NCBI GenBank assembly: GCA_044375275.1 | Contig: JBILMZ010000016.1 | Span: 1 to 29,702, forward strand | Source: SZUA-430 sp044375275 | GTDB lineage: Bacteria > Pseudomonadota > Alphaproteobacteria > Micropepsales > Micropepsaceae | Length of the DNA stretch: 29,702 nt | Direction of reading: 5' to 3' | Position numbers and translations under genes: made by a program | Part shown: in pieces, positions 23,990-29,702 of the stretch | Layout: every line of letters starts with the position of its first letter | How positions within the stretch are numbered: position 1 is the first letter of the stretch | The notes under the pieces: model-generated | The model's input: the letters and a program-made list of their open reading frames with translations, nothing else | The model's database searches: none | Told to the model about the DNA's origin: nothing

Positions 23990-25308
23990 TGCGTTATCTG
24001 CCGCTTACCGAAGCCGACCGCCGCCAGATGCTGGGCGTCATCGGCGCCAAGTCGATCGACGACCTGTTCCGCGACGTGCCGCGCGAGGCCTACCTGACGA
24101 CGTTCGTCGACCTGCCGATGCATGCCGGCGAACTCGAAGTTGAACGACAGCTGTCAAAGATCGCCGCCAAGAACACCGCGGCAGGCTCCGTTCCGTTCTT
24201 CTGCGGCGCAGGCGCCTACCGCCATCACGTCCCCGCATCGGTGGATCACCTGATCCAGCGCTCGGAGTTCCTGACCAGCTACACGCCCTACCAGCCGGAA
24301 ATCGCGCAGGGCACGCTGCAGTATCTGTTCGAGTTCCAGACGCAGATCTGCATGCTGACCGGCATGGAGGTGGCCAACGCTTCCATGTATGACGGCTCCA
24401 CCGGCACGGCCGAAGCCGTGCTGATGGCCGTGCGCGTCACGGGCCGCAAGCGCGTTGTCCTGTCCCCGTCGCTGCACCCGCAATATGCCGAAACCGTCCG
24501 CACGACCTGCGAGATGGGCGGCATCGACGTCGTGGAAGGCCTCGACAATGCGCTCGACGACAAGACCGCCTGCCTCGTCGTCCAGAACCCGGACTTCTAC
24601 GGCAGCATCCGTGACATCACGCCGTTCTCTGACGCCGCCCACGCCAAGGGTGCGCTGCTGATCGCGGTCGTGACCGAGATCGTTTCGCTCGGCGCCATCA
24701 CGCCGCCCGGCGAGATGGGCGCGGACATCGTCGTCGCCGAAGGCCAGTCGATCGGTAACGCGCTGAACTTCGGTGGTCCCTATGTCGGCATCTTCGCCAC
24801 GCGCCAGAAGTTCATCCGCCAGATGCCAGGCCGCATCGTCGGTGAAACGACCGATGTCGAAGGCAAGCGCGGCTACGTGCTGACGCTCTCCACCCGCGAG
24901 CAGCATATACGCCGCGAAAAGGCGACCTCGAACATCTGCACGAACTCTGGCCTCTGCGTGCTGGCGTTCACGATCCACCTGTCGCTGCTAGGCGAAGACG
25001 GCTTCCGCAAGCTGGCAACCCTCAACCACGACCGCGCCGTGATGGCAGCCGACCGCCTGGCAAAGGTGAAGGGCGTCGAGGTGGTGACACAGGCGTTCTT
25101 CAACGAGTTCACGGTGAAACTGTCGAAGCCGGCAGCATCAGTCGTCGACACGCTGGCGAAGCAGGACATCATCGCGGGTGTCCCCGTGTCCCGCCTGAAG
25201 CCCGCCGACAAGGCGTCTGAAAACCTCCTCCTGGTCGCTGTCACCGAAACCGTGACGCCGGCCGATATCGAAGCGCTCGCCGCCGGTCTCTCAAAGGTGC
25301 TCTCATGA
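23989..25308 (+). CDS. gcvPA: Glycine dehydrogenase (decarboxylating) subunit 1
   Basis: N-terminal half of the P protein, here a separate polypeptide of 439 residues. Together with GcvPB it decarboxylates glycine and loads the aminomethyl group onto the H protein. Family segments are MRYLPLTEADRRQML at the start, GSVPFFCGAGAYRHHVP, TPYQPEIAQGTLQYLFEFQ, the NASMYDGSTGTAEAV region and QSIGNALNFGGPYVG. It lacks the PLP lysine, as expected for this subunit. It overlaps gcvH by one base and gcvPB by four, so stoichiometric translation is likely. The split form of GcvP is found in some alphaproteobacteria, Gram-positives and archaea. Confidence 0.97.
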   Translation: MRYLPLTEADRRQMLGVIGAKSIDDLFRDVPREAYLTTFVDLPMHAGELEVERQLSKIAAKNTAAGSVPFFCGAGAYRHHVPASVDHLIQRSEFLTSYTPYQPEIAQGTLQYLFEFQTQICMLTGMEVANASMYDGSTGTAEAVLMAVRVTGRKRVVLSPSLHPQYAETVRTTCEMGGIDVVEGLDNALDDKTACLVVQNPDFYGSIRDITPFSDAAHAKGALLIAVVTEIVSLGAITPPGEMGADIVVAEGQSIGNALNFGGPYVGIFATRQKFIRQMPGRIVGETTDVEGKRGYVLTLSTREQHIRREKATSNICTNSGLCVLAFTIHLSLLGEDGFRKLATLNHDRAVMAADRLAKVKGVEVVTQAFFNEFTVKLSKPAASVVDTLAKQDIIAGVPVSRLKPADKASENLLLVAVTETVTPADIEALAAGLSKVLS

Positions 25309-26879
25309 TGAACAAACAAGGTCGCCCCACGACGGGCAGCGCAGGCGGACACACCGAGCTCGCCACGATCTCGGGACACCGTGGCCTCGACCACGAGGAA
25401 AAGCTGATCTTCGAACTCGGCCGCACCGGCAAGAGTGGCGTTGATTTGCCCGAGCCGGAACTGAAAGCTGATCGCCTGGGCGGCCTGCGCCGCCGCGGCA
25501 CGATCGGCCTGCCGGGCCTCAGCGAACCCGAGGTGGTGCGCCACTTCGTGCGCCTGAGCCGCAAGAACTACGCGATCGACAGCGGCTTCTATCCGCTGGG
25601 CTCGTGCACGATGAAGCACAACCCGCGCCTCAACGAAAAGATGGCGCGCCTGCCAGGCTTTGCCGACATCCATCCGCTGCAGCCGGTCTCGACGATCCAG
25701 GGCGCGCTCGGTCTCATCGACCATCTCGCGCACTGGCTGAAGCTGCTGACGAACATGCCGGCCGTGGCGATGAGCCCGAAGGCCGGTGCGCACGGTGAGC
25801 TTTGCGGCCTCATGGCGATCAAGGCGGCGCACGAGGCCAGTGGCCAGAAGCGCAATGTCGTCCTTGTCCCCGAATCCGCCCATGGCACAAACCCCGCCAC
25901 GGCCGCCCTCGTCGGCTACACGGTCGAGGAAGTGCCGGCGAACGAGAAGGGTCGCGTTGACCTCGCGGCGCTGAAAGCGAAGCTCGGGCCCCACGTGGCC
26001 GCGATCATGCTGACGAACCCGAACACCTGCGGGCTGTTCGAGAACGACATGATCGAGATCGCGCAGGCCGTGCACGCCGCGGGCGCCTATTTCTATTGCG
26101 ACGGCGCGAACTTCAACGCGATCGTGGGCCGCGTGCGCCCGGGCGATCTCGGCATCGACGCCATGCACATCAACCTGCACAAGACCTTCTCGACGCCCCA
26201 TGGCGGCGGCGGTCCGGGTGCAGGTCCGGTGGTGCTCTCGGCGGCTCTCGCGCCCTTCGCACCGCTGCCGCTGATCGTGCATGGCAAGGACGGCTTTCAG
26301 CTGGTCGAGGACCAGGCTGCAGCGAAGGCTCACGACGCGCAGCCTTATGGCCGCATGAGCGCCTTCCACGGCCAGATGGGCATGTTCACGCGCGCCATGG
26401 CTTACATGATGAGCCACGGCGCCGATGGCCTCGCGGCCGTTGCGGGCGACGCCGTACTGAACGCAAACTACGTGCTGGCCGCGCTCAAGGGCGAGATGTC
26501 GGCACCGTTCGCACACACGGGTCCGTGCATGCACGAAGCCCTGTTCGACGACAGCTTCCTGAAGGACACCGGCGTCACCACGCTCGACATCGCCAAGGCG
26601 ATGATCGACGAGGGCTACCACCCGATGACGATGTACTTCCCGCTCGTCGTCCACGGCGCCATGCTGATCGAACCGACCGAGACGGAGTCCAAATTCGCGC
26701 TCGACGAGTTCATCCGCGTGATGAAGGGCCTGGCGCAGGCAGCGAAGTCCGGCGACAAGGCCCGCTTCGAAGGCGCGCCGCACTTCTCCCCACGCCGCCG
26801 CCTCGACGAAACAGCGGCGGCCCGCAAACCGGTCCTGCGCTGGGTACCGCCGGCGCCGAAGGCAGAGGCCGCGGAGTAA
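25305..26879 (+). CDS. gcvPB: Glycine dehydrogenase (decarboxylating) subunit 2
   Basis: C-terminal, PLP-binding half of the P protein, 524 residues. The PLP lysine is K293 in NLHKTFSTPHGGGGPG. Other typical segments are FYPLGSCTMKHNPR (about 95-108), SAHGTNPATA (191-200), MLTNPNTCGLFE and the YCDGANFNA motif before the lysine. It begins with ATG 25305 overlapping the gcvPA stop (ATGA); a second ATG directly follows and could also be used. It is the last gene of the operon. A hairpin-rich repeat starts 11 bases after the stop and may act as the transcript end, though no U-run is present. Confidence 0.97.
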   Translation: MMNKQGRPTTGSAGGHTELATISGHRGLDHEEKLIFELGRTGKSGVDLPEPELKADRLGGLRRRGTIGLPGLSEPEVVRHFVRLSRKNYAIDSGFYPLGSCTMKHNPRLNEKMARLPGFADIHPLQPVSTIQGALGLIDHLAHWLKLLTNMPAVAMSPKAGAHGELCGLMAIKAAHEASGQKRNVVLVPESAHGTNPATAALVGYTVEEVPANEKGRVDLAALKAKLGPHVAAIMLTNPNTCGLFENDMIEIAQAVHAAGAYFYCDGANFNAIVGRVRPGDLGIDAMHINLHKTFSTPHGGGGPGAGPVVLSAALAPFAPLPLIVHGKDGFQLVEDQAAAKAHDAQPYGRMSAFHGQMGMFTRAMAYMMSHGADGLAAVAGDAVLNANYVLAALKGEMSAPFAHTGPCMHEALFDDSFLKDTGVTTLDIAKAMIDEGYHPMTMYFPLVVHGAMLIEPTETESKFALDEFIRVMKGLAQAAKSGDKARFEGAPHFSPRRRLDETAAARKPVLRWVPPAPKAEAAE

Positions 26880-26890
26880 CTCTCCACAAT

Positions 26891-27053
26891 CTTCCTCACG
26901 AAGTGAGGAAGTACCTGCGCACGCCGTAGCTTCAGCGAAGGCGTGCTGCAGGGGATGGAGTGACTTGGCGCCCTTGCCTGCACCGTGGGTAACTCCTCCG
27001 TCTGCAGCACCGCTGACGCGGTGCGCAGCCACCTCCTCACTTGCGTGAGGAGG
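26891..27053. repeat. Dispersed structured repeat, copy A
   Basis: Starts with a hairpin CTTCCTCAC-GAA-GTGAGGAAG (26891-26911), then TACCTGCGCAC, a second hairpin (GCACGCC 26919-26925, GGCGTGC 26940-26946), the block TGCAGGGGATGGAGT, a centre with CACCGTGGGTAACTCC and a mirror-image right half ending in CCTCCTCAC-TTGC-GTGAGGAGG (27032-27053). About 100 bases match copy C at 29571-29669 with six mismatches and one indel by my count. The whole element is an imperfect palindrome of about 160 bases without an ORF. Confidence 0.85.
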
Positions 27054-27069
27054 AGACGCACGCCTGTCT

Positions 27070-27125
27070 CTTCCTCGCTTGCGAGGAAGTACCTGCGCAC
27101 CGAAGGTGCTGCAGGGGATGGAGTT
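27070..27125. repeat. Dispersed structured repeat, copy B (left half only)
   Basis: Contains the first hairpin CTTCCTCGC-TT-GCGAGGAAG (27070-27089), TACCTGCGCAC, a shortened second hairpin (GCACC-GAA-GGTGC, 27097-27109) and TGCAGGGGATGGAGTT. It stops just before the nucleotidyltransferase start codon, and its GGAG (27120-27123) sits nine bases upstream of that ATG. Confidence 0.85.
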
Positions 27126-27132
27126 CCGCCAC

Positions 27133-27699
27133 ATGAGCCTCACACCCGCCTTCCACACCATCCTCCGCGCCGACCCCGGCCTGCAGGCCATGCTCGATGC
27201 AATAGAGACCTTCGACGCCCCCGACCTCTGGCTCGTCAGCGGCGCGCTGTTCCAGACCGTGTGGAACGTGCTCGATGGCCAGCCGCGGGGACACGGTATC
27301 AACGACTACGATCTCTTCTACTACGATCCCGACACATCGGAAGAGGCCGAAGACGCCTGGATCCGGAAATCCGCCAGCCACTTCGCCTTCGCCGCCCATC
27401 CCGTCCAGCTGCGCAACCAGGCCCGCGTGCACCTCTGGTATCCGGGCAAGTTCGGCCTGCCATACCCGCAGCTGATGTCGTCCTGCGACGGCGTAGACCA
27501 GTTCCTCGTGCAGGCCAGCGTCATCGCCGTGCGCCAGCCACGCCGGCAAGTCCTCGACATCTACGCCCCGCTCGGCCTCGACGACATTTTCACCCGAACC
27601 CTGCGCCCCAACCCGCTCTGGAAGGGCCCACCGCGCAAGGAATACCAGGCCAAGTGCGCACGCTACCTGCAGCATTGGCCGTCGTTGCGGATGGTGTGA
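27133..27699 (+). CDS. Nucleotidyltransferase family protein (DUF925/NTP_transf_6-like)
   Basis: A 188-residue protein resembling the DUF925 group of the nucleotidyltransferase superfamily. The N-terminal half has DLWLVSGALFQTVWNVLDG followed by the metal-binding-type INDYDLFYYDPD (D58 and D60), and the C-terminal part has the RQPRRQVLDIYAPLGLDDIF segment with a terminal NPLWKGPPRKEYQ block. The substrate is unknown. I chose ATG 27133; in-frame starts at 27079 and 27118 lie inside repeat copy B. The ribosome site GGAG is supplied by that repeat. The stop codon is immediately followed by another repeat element, so the gene is tightly framed by repeats on both sides. Confidence 0.88.
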   Translation: MSLTPAFHTILRADPGLQAMLDAIETFDAPDLWLVSGALFQTVWNVLDGQPRGHGINDYDLFYYDPDTSEEAEDAWIRKSASHFAFAAHPVQLRNQARVHLWYPGKFGLPYPQLMSSCDGVDQFLVQASVIAVRQPRRQVLDIYAPLGLDDIFTRTLRPNPLWKGPPRKEYQAKCARYLQHWPSLRMV

Positions 27700-27958
27700 A
27701 GAAGGGTTTCACGCAAAGACGCGAAGGAGGAAAGACGCGAAGCAGAAAGTGAGTGGCGCGCAGCGCGCGCCTATCCCATTCTTGTCATGGTTCGCGAAGG
27801 CGAACCACCCACGACTAGCGGCGCGAGCATCCAGACCGAAAAGTCGTGGGTGGTCTGCCTTCGCAGACCATGACAGGGATAAGGGGAGGGATTGCGAAAG
27901 GCGCCTCTTCCTCTTCGCGTCTTTTCTACTTCGCGTCTTCGCGTGAACCCCTTCTTCC
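27698..27958. repeat. Palindromic element with terminal inverted repeats (copy 2)
   Basis: The left end GAAGAAGGGTTTCACGC continues to 27726; the right end at 27930-27958 is its complement with two mismatches over 29 bases. It starts at the stop codon of the nucleotidyltransferase gene. It shares ends and a core (GGCGCGCAGCGC then CCTATCCCA, 27755-27778) with copy 1 at 23416-23591, and carries an extra nested element at 27783-27875. No ORF is inside. Confidence 0.85.
27783..27875. repeat. Nested cloverleaf-like element inside copy 2
   Basis: Outer arms TGTCATGGT (27783-27791) and ACCATGACA (27867-27875); inner arms ACCACCCACGACT (27804-27816) and AGTCGTGGGTGGT (27842-27854); a side hairpin in each flank (around GGTTCGC-GAA-GGCGAACC and GGTCTGC-CTT-CGCAGACC). 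Flanking TATCCC and GGGATA extend the symmetry. Copy 1 lacks this segment, so it looks like an insertion. Confidence 0.8.
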
Positions 27959-28016
27959 TTCCCCCACGCCCCCCCATCAACTATCCTGCCACAAACAACC
28001 CCGCACGAGCCCCCAC

Positions 28017-28685
28017 ATGCTGCTGCGCCTCCTCCTCGCCCTCACGCTCCTCGCCACCCCCGCACTCGCCGCAACCCCACCTTCCGCACCGATACAAATC
28101 AAACCCGCCGACGAAGCCGCGCAGGACCCGTCCTTCGCCGCCTACCGGAAAAAGCTCCTCGACGCGATCACCCGCAAGGACGTCGCCGCGGTGACAAAGC
28201 TCATGGACCCGCGCATCAAGCTCGACTTCGGCGGCGGCGCAGGCCTCGCGACCTTCCGCAAGAACTGGAACGTGAAAAGCCCCGACACGCAGGTCTGGAA
28301 GGCGCTTGCCATCGTCGTGGGCAATGGCGGCCACTTCAACAGCAGGACACAGTTTGCAGCCCCCTATGTCTTCAGCGCCTGGCCCGACGACATCGACGCC
28401 TTCGAGAACGTGGTGATCACTCACCCAAAGGCCGAGCTGCTGGACGGCCCGCATGAAAGCCGCCGCACCATCCGCAAGCTCGGCTTCGAGATCGTGGAAG
28501 TCCTCAAGGGTGCCGGCAAGCCCCAGCACGAGGCGGGCGACGACGACTGGTCGGAAGTGAAGACGCAGGACGGCAAGCGCGGCTACGTGAAGGCGAGCCA
28601 GTATCGCAGCCCCATCGACTACCGCGCCGTCTTCGAGAAGAAGCGGGGCCGCTGGCGCATGACGGTTTTCATCGCCGGTGACTGA
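28017..28685 (+). CDS. Exported protein with C-terminal SH3-like region
   Basis: From ATG 28017 it has 222 residues with a signal peptide (MLLRLLLALTLLATPALA, cleavage near residue 18). The mature protein begins with a proline-rich stretch, then a helical segment (SFAAYRKKLLDAITRKDVAAVTKLMDP). The C-terminal half resembles a bacterial SH3-like fold: ENVVITHPKAELLDGP, IVEVLKG, DDDWSEVKTQDGKRGYVKASQYRS. A further C-terminal FEKKRGRWRMTVFIAGD segment is conserved in similar alphaproteobacterial proteins as I remember them. It is probably periplasmic; the function is unknown. The frame is open upstream through the repeat to 27846, but that part is repeat-derived. Its end overlaps the alkA start by eight bases. 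Confidence 0.82.
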   Translation: MLLRLLLALTLLATPALAATPPSAPIQIKPADEAAQDPSFAAYRKKLLDAITRKDVAAVTKLMDPRIKLDFGGGAGLATFRKNWNVKSPDTQVWKALAIVVGNGGHFNSRTQFAAPYVFSAWPDDIDAFENVVITHPKAELLDGPHESRRTIRKLGFEIVEVLKGAGKPQHEAGDDDWSEVKTQDGKRGYVKASQYRSPIDYRAVFEKKRGRWRMTVFIAGD

Positions 28686-29544
28686 GCGTGGAATAGCGCA
28701 GCTGGAACTGAAGCTCCCGGCTGCCTGCGATGCAGGACTGACGCTGGAGTTCTTCAGGCCACGCGCCATCAAGGGCGTGGAGCAGGTCACGGGAAGCACC
28801 TATGCCCGCAGCTTCGTCAGCGCCGGGGTGGCGGGTATCGTCGAGGCGACCGTGGGCCGGAAGGCGATCGGCGTGACGGTCCGGCACGCAAGGGCAGGGC
28901 AGGCCGCGGTTCAGTCGGCTTCGAGCGAGCGGCTCACGCGGCTCTTCAACCTGTCCCCGATCGATGCCGGCGCCGCGCGCCTGTTCCGGCAGGACCCGAT
29001 CCTCGCGAAGACCTTTGCCGCCAATCGCACGCTGCGTGTCCCCGGATGCTGGGAACCCTTCGAGCTCGGCGTGCGCGCAATCCTGGGGCAGCAGGTATCC
29101 GTGGCCGGCGCGACGACCCTGGCCGGTCGCATCGCTGACAAGTTCGGCCAGAAACTGAAGGGCGGGGCAGGCGTCATCACGCACGTATTTCCCGAACCCG
29201 GAGACCTCGCAGGCGCGGATCTCGGCGGCCTCGGCCTGACCACGCGCCGCGCCGCCACGATCACAGGCTTCGCATGCGCCGTGAACGACACGCCATCTCT
29301 GCTCGACACCACCAAGCCGCTCGAAACTTTCGTCGAGGACCTGGTCGCCCTCAACGGCTTCGGCCCCTGGACGGCACACTACATGGCCATGCGCCTCGGC
29401 TACCCGGATGCGTTTCCCGCCTCCGACCTGGGCGTCCGCAAGGCCCTCAACATGGCCCCGGAGCGCGAGGCACAAAAGATCGCCGAATCCTGGCGCCCCT
29501 GGCGATCAACGGCCGTGATGCTGCTGTGGAAATCACTCGCCTAA
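28678..29544 (+). CDS. alkA: DNA-3-methyladenine glycosylase II (AlkA-like)
   Basis: Base-excision enzyme that removes alkylated purines. It has 288 residues, close to E. coli AlkA, without the Ada domain to which it is sometimes fused. An AlkA N-terminal-like domain (about 8-75) precedes the HhH-GPD fold: WEPFELGVRAILGQQVSVAGA (about 125-145), the helix-hairpin-helix LVALNGFGPWTAHY (222-235) and the catalytic aspartate D250 in FPASDLGVRKAL. The start is GTG at 28678, overlapping the stop of the SH3-like gene; no ribosome site is evident, so translational coupling is likely. It is followed within seven bases by repeat copy C. Confidence 0.93.
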   Translation: MTERGIAQLELKLPAACDAGLTLEFFRPRAIKGVEQVTGSTYARSFVSAGVAGIVEATVGRKAIGVTVRHARAGQAAVQSASSERLTRLFNLSPIDAGAARLFRQDPILAKTFAANRTLRVPGCWEPFELGVRAILGQQVSVAGATTLAGRIADKFGQKLKGGAGVITHVFPEPGDLAGADLGGLGLTTRRAATITGFACAVNDTPSLLDTTKPLETFVEDLVALNGFGPWTAHYMAMRLGYPDAFPASDLGVRKALNMAPEREAQKIAESWRPWRSTAVMLLWKSLA

Positions 29545-29551
29545 CAAGTCT

Positions 29552-29702
29552 CTTCCTCGCTCGCGAGGAAGTACCTGCGCACGCCGTAGCCTTGGCGAAG
29601 GCGTGCTGCAGGGGATGGAGTTACTTGGCGCCTTGCTTTCACCGTGGGTAACTCCTCCGTCTGCAGCACCTTCGGTGCACAGGTACTTCCTCACTCCGTG
29701 AG
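29552..29702. repeat. Dispersed structured repeat, copy C (runs to window end)
   Basis: Full left half (hairpin CTTCCTCGC-TC-GCGAGGAAG at 29552-29571, TACCTGCGCAC, hairpin GCACGCC/GGCGTGC, TGCAGGGGATGGAGT), the same centre as copy A, and a right half with GCACC-TTC-GGTGC, AGGTACTTCCTCAC and the first half of the closing hairpin before the window ends. It closely matches copy A and its right end mirrors its left end. Confidence 0.85.

Noticed and set aside
26891..27125. CRISPR array suggested by repeated hairpin blocks
   Set aside because: There are only two unevenly spaced copies with internal palindromes, no uniform repeat-spacer unit and no cas genes.
24873..27302. An 809-codon minus-strand ORF opposite gcvPB
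   Set aside because: It lies antiparallel to a clear gcvPB with a PLP lysine and conserved motifs, crosses repeat copies A and B, and its translation is Arg/His-rich low-complexity sequence typical of a shadow frame in high-GC DNA.
27133..27699. Abortive-infection or toxin-antitoxin nucleotidyltransferase
   Set aside because: The protein resembles the DUF925 group, has no partner gene beside it, and its neighbours are repeats; nothing supports a defence or toxin role.

Overview
The window reads as chromosomal DNA from a high-GC alphaproteobacterium. The support is gene order: cytochrome aa3 oxidase genes running ctaD-ctaB-(small CoxF-like ORF)-ctaG-ctaE, then DUF983-SURF1-thrC-M16 peptidase-GNAT; an ispH-thrB-rnhA cluster using the kinase-fold type of homoserine kinase; and a glycine cleavage operon with a split P protein (gcvPA/gcvPB) behind a tandem glycine riboswitch. 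I cannot name a genus from the sequence alone.

Layout. Positions 1-8824 are one almost uninterrupted plus-strand run. It begins with the 3' part of ctaD, continues with heme O synthase, a 46-aa membrane peptide, the Cox11 copper chaperone, oxidase subunit III, a DUF983 protein, SURF1, threonine synthase, an M16 processing peptidase, a RimJ/L-like acetyltransferase and a membrane-anchored FKBP, and ends at a strong terminator (8838-8888). Positions 9010-14192 hold a membrane PAS-GGDEF-EAL protein (GGDEF degenerate, EAL intact), a convergent YqgE protein, a stand-alone secreted DsbD-N-like protein behind a perfect 18-bp palindrome, and a peroxiredoxin that meets the minus-strand ispH-thrB-rnhA cluster at a second terminator. 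Positions 16845-18377 hold a small exported protein and a convergent M15 carboxypeptidase separated by an array of hairpins. argS (18677-20506) follows, with a palindromic repeat inserted in frame in its coding sequence. Next come a low-GC orphan minus-strand gene, possibly frameshifted, and the riboswitch-gcvT-gcvH-gcvPA-gcvPB operon. The right end (26880-29702) is a repeat-rich accessory stretch with a DUF925-type nucleotidyltransferase, an exported SH3-like protein and an AlkA glycosylase.

How the genes work together. The left block builds cytochrome aa3 oxidase: structural subunits, heme O synthesis, copper insertion and the assembly factor SURF1. thrC and thrB, on separate operons, supply the last two steps of threonine synthesis. 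gcvT/H/PA/PB form the glycine cleavage system, with glycine sensed by the leader RNA.

The most unusual content is repetitive and structural rather than a new enzyme system. Three families of palindromic elements are present: one family with compensatory base changes in its stems (three copies in 2.8 kb), one family with terminal inverted repeats (two copies, each abutting a stop codon, one carrying a nested cloverleaf element), and the intergenic-type hairpin pair that has become protein-coding inside argS. I saw no defence system, transposase, CRISPR array, tRNA or rRNA gene.
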